From Hymenoscyphus infarciens (Eukaryota; Ascomycota; Leotiomycetes; Helotiales; Helotiaceae): a DNA stretch of 64,000 nucleotides. Below the pieces are notes generated by a model. The model searched no databases and was not told where the DNA came from. It worked only from the letters and a program-made list of their open reading frames with translations. Of this stretch, positions 13,458-25,814 are shown one piece after another (position 1 is the first letter of the stretch; each line of letters begins with the position of its first letter). The position numbers and the translations under genes were made by a program. The stretch covers positions 596,097 to 660,096 of the forward strand of contig LLCB01000008.1 of assembly GCA_001414345.1 (NCBI GenBank). Direction: 5' to 3'.

Positions 13458-14630
13458 CTTGAAGATATTCTCATGGAGACCGGAGGATTTGAGGATCGCA
13501 GACTTGCAACCAAGGAGATGAAAAACAAACAACGAAAATAGATAACTTCAACATATGATTGAGCCATGATTAAGCAACCTACGGGTATACCACAGATGAG
13601 ATGAAGAATATCGAAGACCACGCGTCAGCGAACGAAAACTCGGAAAATACTCAGGCTGAATTGTTGGATTAAATAGTCGTCCAGTCGGCGAGCTTGCAGC
13701 ATACCAAAGGCTGAATGATGGGATTCGGCAAGAAGATTCTGTACATTGACAATGAATGGTACAGAGTGATCCTAAGTGCCCAGACCCCATTTTGGGGATC
13801 ACGATGATGCGTGCTCAAATTCTGGGTGGTGTTGATGGGTGCCTGGAGAGATATTTTGTCGGAGGAAAGGAAGGGACAAGGAAGGGACGTGTACTACATG
13901 ATGCTTCCGCACGTGATTGACCAGCAATTCTCTTGGAGGTGGCTTCTAACACCCATCAACGTCAACATTGACAGGTTACACTTCCTCGTGCCACCAGGGG
14001 ATGCAGGAATTCGTGACTAGCGAATAGTTGACCAACTCTCCTCTGCACCTTCCATTGTTCATCCGAGACTCGATAAATCGATTCCATTATCCCAAAAGGC
14101 ACGAATAATTTATTGTTCCAAAGGAGTTGGAAGTGCGAGTACTTCGAGAATACAGTCACGAATTCCTGCATCTCCTGGTGGTGCTACCAAACGTCACTGC
14201 AGACGATTCGGAATCTCTCCGATATCTTGCAGGATATCCAAGGAGTAACGTTCCGACGGAAGGTTGCGTCTGCATCAAGAAGCTCCCTGAAAAAGCGATT
14301 GTGCCTGCAGAAAGAGGCCTGGAAGTGGGGAAACAGATCAAATAATGGATCCGGTTAATTCTTTCCACTGGTTCGTTGCAATGCCTGGGTTTCTTGACGG
14401 TTATTGTTAATCCGTATCCCGATTTGAACGTACTATCGTTGTGTTGATAAGAATGACGCTTTCTGCGATGCGAAGGGAGTTGTGCTTTGAACGGAGGCAA
14501 GCGCTGTTTTTTAATATCCTCTCCTACGGCTAATTCTCCTTACTGAATAAAAGACCTTTTTCCTTTCTACATCTTCGTCTACCAGTCCATTTCCTGCATT
14601 GGCAACGTAATCGCCTCTCGTATCGTCGTC
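13458..14630. other. Intergenic between divergent GH135-like and GH27 genes
   Basis: This is the shared upstream region of two divergent carbohydrate-related genes. A roughly 30-bp inverted repeat (13988-14184) lies inside it. A plus-strand open stretch at 14109-14345 has coding-like composition (about 78 residues) but no Met start, no splice support and no recognised domain, so I do not call a gene. Confidence 0.5.
13988..14184. repeat. Inverted repeat with 30-bp arms
   Basis: The left arm 13988-14017 and the right arm 14155-14184 are reverse complements at about 27-28 of 30 positions, sharing the core GCAGGAATTCGTGAC. The spacer is 137 bp. The outer flanks do not match. It could be a small foldback element or a duplicated regulatory site. 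Confidence 0.75.
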
Positions 14631-16312
14631 ATGGCCCTTCCAGTGATGAAATGGCTGCTTGCAGTCACAGCAGTATTATCCAAATCCTCGGCCTCAACAC
14701 TCTCTCCGACACCGCCAATGGGTAAGTACACAATCCAACCTAACAATGCAGTTTTAGCTAATGGTGAATAGGCTTCAACAACTGGGCAGCTTTCATGTGT
14801 GGTTTAAACGAATCTTTATTTGTTGAAACGGCACAAGCCATGTCCAAAAATGGGCTTCTCGCAGCTGGCTACAACCGTATCAATCTGGATGACTGCTGGA
14901 GTAAATTTGACAGAGCACCGAATGGATCCATGGTTGCGGACCCAGAAAAGTTTCCAAAAGGTCTTCCATGGTTGACAACCTTTCTCAAATCTCTGGGTTT
15001 CATTCCTGGAATATACACAGATGCCGGAAAGAGCAGCTGTGGTGGTTATCCTGGAGCTTATGGTTACGAAGAAATTGATGCCAGGGATTTTGCTTCGTGG
15101 GGATTTGAATACTTGAAACTGGATGGATGCAATATGCCTTCCGGAAGTACACCTTACAGCGGAACTGAAAAGGAATACAGGGAAGTTTACGGGAAATGGC
15201 ACAGCATACTGAGCAAGTTGCCCAAGCCTATGGTTTTCAGCGAATCGGCTCCAGCGTACTTTGCCGAAGCCGCGAATCTGACCGATTGGTACAGCGTCAT
15301 GGGCTGGGTGCCAGAGTACGGAAATCTTGCCAGACATTCAAGAGATATAGTCGTCTTCAATTCCACTCTCTATTGGCCAGATATCACTGGATGGGATAGT
15401 ATCATGTTCAACTACGGACAAGAAGTGCGTCTCGCTAGATATCAGAAACCCGGCTATTTCAATGACCCCGACTTCTTGATTGTTGACCATTTCGATTTGA
15501 CCCTGGAGGAGAAGAAGTCTCATTTTGCGATCTGGTCTGCTTTCTCTGCTCCTCTGATAATCAGTGCGTACATTCCTGATTTGACTGCGGAAGAGTTGAA
15601 ATATCTCACGAACAAAGATATCATCGCTGTGAACCAAGATGCTCTTGGTTTGCAGTCCACGCTTATCAGCCAGGATGGGAAATGGGATGTTTTGACGAAA
15701 CAACTGGCGAACGGTGATAGATTGCTCACAGTCGTAAATGTGGGAAATTCGACAGCCAGTCACAGTGTATCTTTCGACAGAATTGGGATTCCAGATGCAA
15801 AGTCTGTGGAAGTTAAGGATCTTTGGACTAGGAAATCGACTACAGCCTCCGGGAAGGTCGCGATTTCCAACGTTGGTTCTCATGGTACTGCAATTCTTCG
15901 ACTCTCACCTTCCGGCAGATCCTTTGGTGATGTTATTCCTACCGGAAAGGTCTTCAATACTTTCTCCCTCGCAACCTTGTCAGCGACTTCTAAAGGTCTC
16001 AGCTGGGCAATCTCTACTGGAATTGATGGACAAGTCTGGCAAGCAAAAGACGACTCAAGGTTATCTCCTATTTCAGATCCATCACAGTGTCTCACCGACT
16101 TTTTAAAGGGTAAGGTCGGGTTATCAAAATGTAACAAAAAGCTTGGTGGTCAACAGTGGGAGTATTTATACTCTGGAAATCTAAGGAGTATTAGCTCCCA
16201 AGAATGTTTGACCGAGTCGGCATCTGAAGGTGTTACAACGGAAAGGTGTTTGTATTTGGATAATACTCAGGTGTTTGCTTTGCCGAGTGGTGTCAAGGTG
16301 CTCAAAAAGTAG
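14631..16312 (+). CDS. Secreted alpha-galactosidase, GH27, with ricin-type C-terminal domain
   Basis: This predicted 543-residue extracellular enzyme cleaves terminal alpha-1,6-galactose from oligosaccharides and galactomannans. Exon 1 (14631-14721) encodes a signal peptide and the start of the catalytic domain. A 50-bp intron (14722-14771, GTAAGT to AG, with a CTAAT branch-like site) splits the GH27 opening motif TPPMGFNNW. The nucleophile is Asp148 in YLKLDGC. Asp222 in ARHSRDI aligns with the acid/base position of GH27 enzymes. A beta-sandwich follows the barrel, and residues from about 460 to the end look like a ricin-B/CBM13 domain (QCLTDF, QQWEY, ECLTES), as in Aspergillus AglA-type enzymes. 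Subfamily placement is from domain layout only. Confidence 0.92.
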
Positions 16313-16787
16313 TATTTGGATATGATAGTATATATTGTTCAGAACATTTCGCTCAGTCTAAAATTTCCATATCGTCAATTCTGGGATTAAAGTTGGATTT
16401 TCCCTGCTGAATCTCTATTCACTCCAATCGTATTCCGCACGTGACAGAGTGCGGTATGTTCCTGTTTGTTCCCCCACTCCTTGATTTCAACCCCTCCCAG
16501 CTACAATTAGCCAAACACCCGCTCAACCAACGAACCACAATTATAAGCCGGGTGTCGCGGTGCATTCGGTAGGTAAAGATCCTTACTACGTTACATACTT
16601 AGGACTTTTCTAAATCCGTCTCCCGTTTGCAACATCGCACTCGACGAGACGTCACCTGATGGGTTACATACAGTTTCTTTTGAGAAGAGGCTGAAATTGA
16701 TTCTAGGAATAAAAAACATACTCATAAACATAACGTTTTCCTCTCATCTTGGACACATCAAGTCGCTCCAAGAAAATATTCGCCAAA
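16313..16787. other. Intergenic, no gene seen
   Basis: This separates the alpha-galactosidase stop from the dioxygenase start. It should hold the terminator of the first and the promoter of the second gene. I see no distinct motif that I would defend. Confidence 0.5.
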
Positions 16788-17717
16788 ATGAACGACACAG
16801 CCACAACCACCAATGGTACCAACGGAACCAAAACCTCCCTCCTCGATGCCCTCAACCGAGATGGTTTTGTTCTTATTCCTTCGCTCTTGACCCCAGAACA
16901 ACTCCACACCCTCCGCACCACAACCACAGAAGTCATCGACCTAGCTCGAGCCGGAAAATGGCCTCACGTCCGCACCCTCCCCAAACAATTCCCTCCTTGG
17001 CCCATCGTACCAGGCGCGAACCCAGCCGAGAACGGAATTTGGGGAATCCAATTCTTGATGCATCCTCAAATTCCACACGCCCAGACATTCATCAAGAACT
17101 ACTTCAGCAACGAAATCGTCGAGGTGGTGAAGGAGTTACTCCAATGTTCGGACGAAGAATTAGTTCTTGAGTTGTTTAATCTACTTATTCGACCCGATGA
17201 CGATTTCGAGTTGATCTGGCACCGAGACGATATCCCCTGGAAAGCTAGCACAGAAGAAGAAGAGCGTCGGTTGGGAGTTGGACAGAAACGACCACGTGCT
17301 TGGCATGCGCAGTGGAATTTAGCTCTTTACGATGATAATTCTTTGATTGTCATCCCTGGTTCTCACGCAAGAGCGAAGACTGAACAAGAGAGGAATGCTG
17401 GTCCTCATGAGACGGGGTTGCCCGGTGAGATTAGGGTCGAGATGAAGGCGGGGGATGTGGTCTTTTATGATAACAATATTTTGCATCGCGGGAGGTACGA
17501 TAAGGGGAAAGATAGAGCGACGTTGCATGGGAGTATGGGCAGGGCGGGAGGTGATAGGGATCGGGCGAGGAATGTTTTGCAGCATGGAATTGGGGAGTGG
17601 GTTACTGAGATTGATTTGAGTGGTTTGGAGGGGGATGAGAGGAAGAGGGCTGAGGGGATGAGGGAGAGGTTGGTTGCTATGGGTGGTCATTCTGGGGAGT
17701 ATTCTTTGGAGGGATAG
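16788..17717 (+). CDS. Phytanoyl-CoA dioxygenase (PhyH) family protein
   Basis: This intronless frame of 309 residues belongs to the Fe(II)/2-oxoglutarate-dependent oxygenases of the PhyH type. The ATG at 16788 lies in a good context (CCAAAATG) and is followed by a Thr/Asn-rich tail. The frame is open a few codons upstream but has no ATG there. The iron triad is visible: His145 and Asp147 in WHRDD, and His233 in ILHRG. Arg243 (KDRATLHG) is placed to bind 2-oxoglutarate. FVLIPSLLTPEQL near residue 27 is the family's typical opening. Members act on fatty acyl-CoA, on secondary metabolites or on unknown small molecules, and the substrate cannot be told here. There is no peroxisomal C-terminal signal (it ends SLEG). 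Confidence 0.88.
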   Translation: MNDTATTTNGTNGTKTSLLDALNRDGFVLIPSLLTPEQLHTLRTTTTEVIDLARAGKWPHVRTLPKQFPPWPIVPGANPAENGIWGIQFLMHPQIPHAQTFIKNYFSNEIVEVVKELLQCSDEELVLELFNLLIRPDDDFELIWHRDDIPWKASTEEEERRLGVGQKRPRAWHAQWNLALYDDNSLIVIPGSHARAKTEQERNAGPHETGLPGEIRVEMKAGDVVFYDNNILHRGRYDKGKDRATLHGSMGRAGGDRDRARNVLQHGIGEWVTEIDLSGLEGDERKRAEGMRERLVAMGGHSGEYSLEG

Positions 17718-20700
17718 TGGTTAGCAGCCGCGTTAGGGAATTTGATGGTCAGATTGTCTGTATTTCGTGCTCTTGGAAATCAAGGCTTCAACTTACTTTG
17801 ATTCCAAAACCCGAGAACCAAATTTGTACATTACCACCACCCCTTCTGCACACTTTTAAAATCATCATGGTCCATTTCCCGATTTTAGTTTCAAAGCTTC
17901 ACTTCAAATATTAGTTGAGCTCGCATCAATTGTTTTCACTTGTGCCATTTTCGCTTTTTATGTGCTGACAGTGTACTTTTCTTTCTGGTCTAGACTGGCC
18001 TACTATTCTACAGTTAAATCGCGTCAGACATTCCGGGGGCAATGTGCCAAGTCTATCCACTGCGAAAGTCTCGCCTTGGAGCTTCTTGGACTCATCAATC
18101 GGATTTACCTATCCCTTTCTAGAACCATAATCCAGATAATTTCAAGTGGAGGTTGTGCGAAAACGGTGAACTTCAAGACAATGGTAATGGTCCCAGCAAT
18201 TGTTTGCAGATGTTCTCGGATCTTACGGAGGAAGAGTATGATTTGTTTGCAGTGTTTAAGGTTGTTTCTTTGTGCTCTTCTTCAGTTCTGGAATTTCTTA
18301 TAAGAGTGTGCTGCTTAAAAACTCGCAAGAGACCACCTGCGATTTCCACCCAACATACCTGTCTGTTGTGCTAGTAACGGAAGATATTGTTGCAAAGTTT
18401 AAGACGAGGTTAATTGTGACTTCAAAAACCTTATCCCCAAAAGGTGATTGCCTCTTGTAGTTCTAAACTGGGTCAGTGGATCTGAATTTCGCCTCTCCGA
18501 TGGTGCTCATTACCTTTCCCAGAAGCTGAAGTGTATTGTCTCTTTAGATATTCTGTAAATCATGGAACTCTTACACGCAATTTGCCTTCCAATACCCAGT
18601 AGTCTTCAATTACTTATTGCGTGGAATAATCACAACCAAAAAAGTCTACCGAGAGCACACGCGAAGTAAAAGGAAGTATGTTTTATAAAAGGAGTGGCGC
18701 ACTAGATGCTAAAGCATGGCAAAAATGTCAGTGACTCCCCCTGCTAAGGGACTTAGTGGAATGCAAGAGGTAAAATGGTTGCACAAAGTTACATGATACC
18801 TGTTGTGCTTGCGGTGCAATATCCTTTCTCAGAAACCCACATAGACTAGGATCTTGAAGTGGCGTTCTACGTCTAAGTTTTTGCTCTCGAATTTCCATTT
18901 ACTGTCGATTGCTCTGAATGTTTCATTTCCCAAAATAAGCGGCAATCCTATTTCTAAATTGTGGCTCTCAGTAACGGCATATCTCTTTATTCAAAGCGCT
19001 TGGCTACCATAGTTGTGTCTGTGGAGAATCTGGAAGCTTACAGCATGGTTGCAAGCAATCGCGAATACTTCATTCTATTCTACTCCGCTTAAAGTAGCCA
19101 CCTTTTGTCTCAACTAAGGCGGTCTCCAATTTTGTTTGCGGTGAACCGCCAAGTCATCGCTGCCAAGTGCCCATCAAACTACTACCCTCCCCCCTCAACC
19201 TTTGCCTTCCTTATATTTGCTAGCTAGGTCCTCCAAGATGTTCTGGAGCACTCGATGTTTCCTCTCACTTGCTTTATCTGGTAGGAATCTCATCACCTAC
19301 TCCACCGAACGACCTGGCTCCCATATCATCATCCAAACCACGTTTAACGAATGATTTGGGGGTAGAGATCTCGTCATCTGAAGACTCGTGTTGTGCGACG
19401 GGAACGGGTCGCTTTTGGATGAAATGACGGTACCGGTGCTGCATTCTCTATCAACTCCTCACCTTTCAAAGCTGGGATTTCCTGGGGTTATCAAGGGTTA
19501 CGTACCTGTGTTCAGCGGATAGGAATGACTACAAAGGCTACGAAAACAGCCGGAATACTGGCGAAATGCATTTTTACTTCGACCTCGGTATTTCTTAAGC
19601 TGGTATGTGGCTCTTTTTCGACGAGAAAGTTACGATAAAGAACTCGCTTTGAGCCGGTGCGTCCATCGTTGTACTTAAGTAGTTTCTCAAACAAGGACCG
19701 TGGTCACTTGATATAGGTAGGCTAAAGCCATACACAAAGACTCCGCGACTCCTAGTTGTTCTGGGGTCTTGGAAGTCAAATAAACCAATTTTCTCTCGGA
19801 ATGTTAAGCGAGATGAACCCTATATGATAAGATGGCTAGGATCTCTCCTTGTGCTTAATTTTAATTCCTGGGAGTAGTTTGACCTACACTTACTGGACTT
19901 TTTACATTAATCGTTTCACCCTTCACGCGTTTTTATACCGAGATGTTGTAGAGCTATACCTTGATTCGTGTCCGTCACAACGCCAGATGCTCGGTAAATG
20001 AGGGTACTACTACAGCACAATGTTTCTAATGCAAGAAACGCAAGGCTAGCAGCGTGATAAAAAGATAGGATGGGCTGTAACGATTGGTCTGCGAGTGGCT
20101 TTATGACCTTCAATTTATGGGGGTTTCACCCTCGAGATAGGGAAGATCAACTGCTGTAGGTGACCCTATTTATGGATGCCTGTTGTCGGTGGGGTATCTC
20201 ATTCTCAATTTCCATCCTCGTTCCGCAGCCATTTTCAATAAGTGCGTTCGCTTTTCATGTTATTTGATAAACCTCCCAGTAAGAACTTTTATACCACTCA
20301 ATTCCCTGAATTCAGCTCAGAATTCCTCCGAAATAATTATTCAGGATTGGAATGGGTTTCAGTTCAAGAAGAGGTATATGACTTGAAACTCTTGTCCGAA
20401 GAGATGAAAGAAGCTTCTGTTTACTCAAAGTTGTCCGCGATTAAAGAAGTAATATGATAGTGGTACTAGACTTCTCATCACGGTCAGCCTGTGGGAATAC
20501 TACCTAAGCATTCCCTTGCCAAGTCTTCTCATCTCCCTCCTCAGCTCAAAATTTATGGATACGAGAGACGTCCCCTTAAAACAAACTAAAATCAAAGCTC
20601 AATCACGAGTTACCTAACTGCCTCATTTAAGTACCGAATGTGGAGTTTTTAAGGTCGAATCTTCATCCACCATCGAATTCAAGTCCAAAACGCCAAGAAA

Positions 20701-22400
20701 TACACACTCTAAAACCATATATTTACTCCCAGGACAAACCAAACTTTCGCAAGAAAAAATCAAGGCACCGCAATTATGATGCCCGGTGAGCTGGATGCGA
20801 CAAGAAAGCCACCGCCGTGTTGTCAGGTTGCCGTAGGTTTTCGCAAGCCAGAGACATCTATTGGTTTTATACATGCGATCTTGAGACTTCTTTCTTCATA
20901 TCAACTACTTTTGGTATTAGGGTGAACGACTAACAACGAGTCCTAGGTGAGAATTAGTTCAAAGACTGTACTACCTAGGCAATGCCCCACTACCTCATGA
21001 ACTTTCTTGCCTCTTTCATACCTCTCATATCCTCCATATCTCTCCCAAGTTCTAGCTGAGGTGAAAATCCAGAAAAAAGCCTCTGCATATACCCAAACGA
21101 TGGCTCGGAGGGTGAGAGGACAAGTCAAAATGCATGAAACACAGCAGTTATAAATGGGCATGTCTCAGTCTCTTCCTGGTAAGCCACAGAGGCACTCAAG
21201 AGCCATGGAAGTCTAGTTTTCAAGGAGGAGCTCCTAAAAGGAAGTTGGTCTTCTCATCTATACCCACCCCTCCCTCCTATTCCCACCTGAACCATATATT
21301 CTATAAGTTAACAACTTCCCAGCCGCAACAATATCCCACAGTCCTAGATATCTGAGCGTGTTACTGTCGATTACAATTCCACTTTCGAATTCAATCGCTT
21401 CCTTTGAAAAGGGTACTGAATATGAAGAGTTAGACTAGGAAGTTTGGACTCGAGAATTTAGGTCGTTGTGTTTCACATCAGGGAGTCTTCTTATTACTGG
21501 TGCTACGAGTGTTGGAACATGAGCAGTTCACGGATAGTAGCGATTACGTTGTGGTTATAGAATGTTGGTACATCGTGCCTCAATTCCGATTATTTATACT
21601 GTTTCTTGCACTCGCTTGAGCAGTTTGAAAAATAGTGTCGTGTTATAATCGGATTCTTGAGAGACTAAGTTGTCGACTATTTTTTACTCAACATATTTCC
21701 ATTTCCCAATAGCACTTTCCAATTCTCCCACCCTATGGGGGTCCATCAAACCCAGAAACTCAAAAAATAAAAAAACACGCTGTAGATACCCCTAAGCCTC
21801 CGCACGAAGTTAACAACCAGGGATAAAATGGACAGACACATGTTACTGTGGACTTGGGGCAAAGCCATCAAAGCCTATACGCAAGGAGGATTCTAGAGCT
21901 AAACAAAACCCGCTCATCCGGCAACATGAAGTGAAACCTACAAAAGAAAAAGCTTTTTGCTCCAGCCCCCATATTTCACCGTCGATTCCTTCACCACTGT
22001 CGAATCCGACTCACTCCCCTCAAAAATGACTCAACATAAGAAGTTGACGTAGGAGGATAAACACAACTACCTAGCCACTCCTTTCTCAAATAGAGGGATA
22101 TCTTGCACCATCCCGTTGTTAAAAGAAGTTTCTCCGCACTCTTGCCAACCTGGACTTGATCTGGTAGACTGTGTGTGAGCCTTGAACGTTACAAGTGTTC
22201 TCTCTAAAACATTGAAAGTTTTCGGAAAATCTTAGAAAACGGGAAGAAAAGTGCGATTTTAATAAGTCCCCAATGCTTGATCCCTTACATGAACATTTGA
22301 CTTAATATACACATCTCTTACATCTTCCACTCCCATATCTCTAACGCACTCCTTTAAGTTCTCTCATTTCCAACATCCAAACCTCTAAATCCACCAACTA
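17718..22400. other. 4.7-kb stretch with no supported gene
   Basis: Base composition is like the rest of the island, so this is not a RIP block, yet no frame shows a recognisable domain or a convincing exon chain. Two short plus-strand frames look more coding-like than their surroundings. One is around 18153-18270 (acidic, with the run DLTEEEYDLFAVF). The other is 20242-20457, about 71 codons ending KLSAIKEVI, open without an ATG start. They may be relics of decayed exons. I found no tRNA or rRNA. A long noncoding transcript cannot be excluded. Confidence 0.45.
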
Positions 22401-24294
22401 CTACCACTGCTCCCAAATCGCCGGAGGAAGCACCCCCCTCATAACAGCCCAATGCCCCAGAGCGCTCTGTTGCTGCCACCCCTCAAAAGCATCCGTCTCA
22501 TTCTTCCTCAAAATCTCCATAACGCCCTCCTCCCTCGCTGCAAAATGTTTATCTAGGACCTCATGTTTCGGCACCAAGAACGCCTTTCGCGCTCTGCTGT
22601 TCAAATAGTCTCTTTCAGTGGGGCTGTTGAAAGAAATGGTCTTCCCAGCTTCCTTAGTACAGAAGATAACCATGTTGGTAAAGTCGCGACCGTCTTCCTC
22701 GACCTTTTCGGGGGATGGAGCTTCGGATTCCCGGAATATGCGGCAGGTGGGGAAGATACGCAGGATTGTTGTGGTGATTATTAGGGAGGGGGGTAGGGTG
22801 AGGTCTCCGGCGTAGTTCTGTTTTTGTTTAGCCCATTTCTCTCTCTTCTTGTCTCATTTTTCTGTGTGGATAAACTTACAATACCGATGACACCCCATGG
22901 TTCAAGCATATCATACAGATCCTGGATGAACTCCAAAGTAAACAGATCAACAGGTTCCGCACCACCTGTGAATACATCGTGGACAATATAATCATACTTC
23001 TGCCCGGATTTCGCAGTGGTATTCGCGAATGCTACAGCGTCTTCGATGACTGGTGTGTGATCTGGTGGTAAGGCGAAGTATTTAGTGGCAAAATCGTGGA
23101 CTACGGGGTCGATTTCTACGATTGTTGTATCGATTCCGTGGGCCATGAATGCAGCAGGTGTTGTACCAATTCCAAGACCACTGCTTCTCATTAGTACGGG
23201 TTTATGATGTATGATCTCGAGAAAACTCACATGACCAAAGCACTCTTCTGACGATCCGGAGCCGTCTGCTCGACCTTGACCAACCTCACAGCCTCCAACA
23301 TGACGAAGACTCCATAAATGGGTTCCTTGATCCCCTCAGAACGAGCAAGCCATTCTCCTCCTAGAAGACTGTGATCACATCTCATCACCCGGAATCGATT
23401 CTCCGCACTCTCAATAATAGAAATATATCCCGTAAGAGACTCCTGACGATCAAGAAGCGTCCATCCCGTCTTCTGCATGGTAGTGTTCAAGACAGAAGTA
23501 GCATAAGGAGTCGGAAGATGCGTATTCAAAAACAACGTATGCAAAACCGCAGGAATCGCATAAAGCAACAACCTCGAAGGCGCAAAAAGGGAATAAATTC
23601 CCGTCAGCAATAGACTCAACCCAATCCTAGTCTGCATAATCGTCGCCCCAATGGTAGAATTAATCCAATTCCCCGAAAAGTATTCCACCGTCTTGAAAAA
23701 CGCATATGAGGAAATCCCTGGGGTCGCATCAACAAGCCATTGCAACCGCCCCGGATTCATCTCCAAATCATCCAAAACCGTCGCCGTACAAGAAACAGAA
23801 AGCAGTAACAACGGTAAAAATGACATCCCCTCAATAATCACCGGACCAAACCTTCCTCCCAAGAACCCACTGGCTTTGAACAAAAAGAACTGCATAACCG
23901 GAATCCAAGCCGCCAAAACAGGTAACAGCAAAATCGGTTTAACAGGTAACTGCCTCCTTAAGAATAAATTGAAGCTCCACCCCAGAAAACAAGCGGACAT
24001 GACGCCCTTAGCATGATATATCGAGCTAGGAATCGATCCGTAGATGGGGGAGAGTGAGAGGAGGGAGACATTGGAGTAGATGGCTGCTAAGGATAACAGC
24101 GTACCGGCTTGGATGAGGACGGAAGCTTGTTCTCTGGCCCATTTTGACCAGGTCTCTTCCTGGGCTTTGGAGGCGAGGGCTTTGAGTTCTTTTTCGAAGT
24201 TTTCTTGGGTGAATAAGGGTGGTTCCGAGGCGTCTGTTACTGTAGCCGGTTTTGGTGACTTGGTTGATTTGGGGGTTGATGCTGGTCGCGCCAT
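22401..24294 (-). CDS. Membrane-anchored spermidine/spermine synthase-like protein
   Basis: Three exons (24294-23231, 23180-22880, 22817-22401) give about 593 residues. The introns are 50 bp (23181-23230, donor GTGAGT) and 62 bp (22818-22879, donor GTAAGT). The first exon encodes a charged N-tail and six or seven hydrophobic segments (roughly residues 57-265), so the protein is membrane-bound. The C-terminal half has a Rossmann fold of the spermidine-synthase/SAM-methyltransferase type. The glycine loop VIGLGIGTT forms exactly across intron 1, followed by TIVEIDP (acidic residue for the nucleoside) and DYIVHDVFTGGAEP. The family in fungi is usually annotated as a polyamine aminopropyltransferase-like protein. 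True aminopropyl transfer has not been shown for this membrane type, so the reaction is inference. Confidence 0.85.
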
Positions 24295-25814
24295 GTTGTC
24301 TCCGAGGAGAAGGGGACGACCCTTTTCGGTGAGTTGGTGAAAAGGAAGGAATGTAAGGATTATGAAAACTGAATCAAAGGACTTGGGATACTGGTCGACA
24401 ACTCTCCCATTACCATCGCATGTTTCTGAAGCTCAACTTTCTGGAAACGTTGCGATATTTCAAGGACAGGCCATTGCGTTGAGCCTGAAACGACCGGACC
24501 CGCACGAAACAAATCCAATGAAAACAGAATCACGATCACGTGTTCCTCCTCAAACAGTTTCTTCTCATCTACAAGTACTTTTTAAGGAAAAAGAGGGTAG
24601 GAAGCACTTGAATGGCCAGGTTGATGATTCCAATTTCATAGCTTACTGGTAGCTTACTCCCAGCATATTCAACATAGAACAGCTTCCTCACAAAGAGAAA
24701 ATCAATCAACCTAACCTCTTTAGATAGCATAAATATCGAGCAGGCTAAACTTCAAAGTTTGAGACTAAACTACAAAGTTTGAGAGCTAAAGAGACGGTGT
24801 CAAGTAAGCTAGTGAGTTGCAAGTAAGCTGCTAGTAAGCTAACGAGTTAGCTATTATAAAGTTTAGAGGTTAAAACTATCTTACTAGTAAGCCGGTAAAA
24901 TTTAGTAAGTAAGCTACTAAAATGTCGAGTAAGCTAATTAGCAATTTAGTAGCTAAAAACCTATGGAATTTCTTTGGATAAGAAATCCGAGTGACATGCT
25001 ACTAAACCCAAGAGGCGGGTCGCTGTATTTCAGGGTAGTAATCGCTAATATTCAGACAATTGCTCGCGAGAATTTAGTGCAGTGGTTCCCAAATTTCAGG
25101 GGGCCGGTCCCTAAAGTTCAGGCTTACGAGCACTAAGCCTGGGGACCTACTACCTCGAGCCTAGGTAGTGATGGCAGGCCACCTACCAAATGAGCATCTT
25201 CAAGCCACCCCCATTCCCCTCATTCTCCCATCTGTTTCTCGAACAACAAATAATACTCTATCAAGCTACTTTTCAAGGAAAAAATTATCCCTATAAAGTC
25301 TCATATGGAACCAACCCGTTACGCTATTGAGCTGAACTGATGGTAGGGTGAGCCACTCATACCTCCATCTACTCATCTACTCATCCTCCCTCTCACCTCC
25401 TCTAACTTCTCATATGAGAAGGAAAGAGCATTCTGAGATTTGCGATGGGCAACAAAAGACCTCTTAACAAACTTCACTCCCGCATGTTGGGACGGTTGTT
25501 CCTTCCCTAGGTACTCGATCATGGGAGGCACCTAGAAACTCTCAAACGACTACCACCAGGTCCCATCCACCTCAAATTTTTTGAGTCAAGGTCACAATGC
25601 GGTGTAGTCAAAATATATCGATAATCACAGAAAATAAAATAATATTGGTAACAAGAAGCGCACGCTAAATGCGAGTGCTTCTAAGGATAACCTAATCCCA
25701 AAAAGAGAATAAAGAATAAGTTATACAGGATGCCATCGTTGCCCTGCGGACGAGAGCCCAACATGAAAACCCCCGACCCCTTCCCCTTCCTCCCATAACC
25801 TCCCGCCCAAAACC
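24295..25814. other. Intergenic with degenerate repeats and a strong hairpin
   Basis: About 24745-24960 is a degenerate, TA-rich stretch with many copies of GTAAGCT and two copies of CAAAGTTTGAG. It looks like an old repeat. At 25106-25147 a hairpin can form, with inner stem AGGCTTA/TAAGCCT, 7-nt loop CGAGCAC and outer stem GGTCC/GGACC. No coding frame is supported. Confidence 0.5.

Noticed and set aside
14109..14345. Coding-like plus-strand frame of about 78 residues
   Set aside because: No ATG start, no splice sites that extend it, no known domain, and it overlaps the right arm of an inverted repeat.
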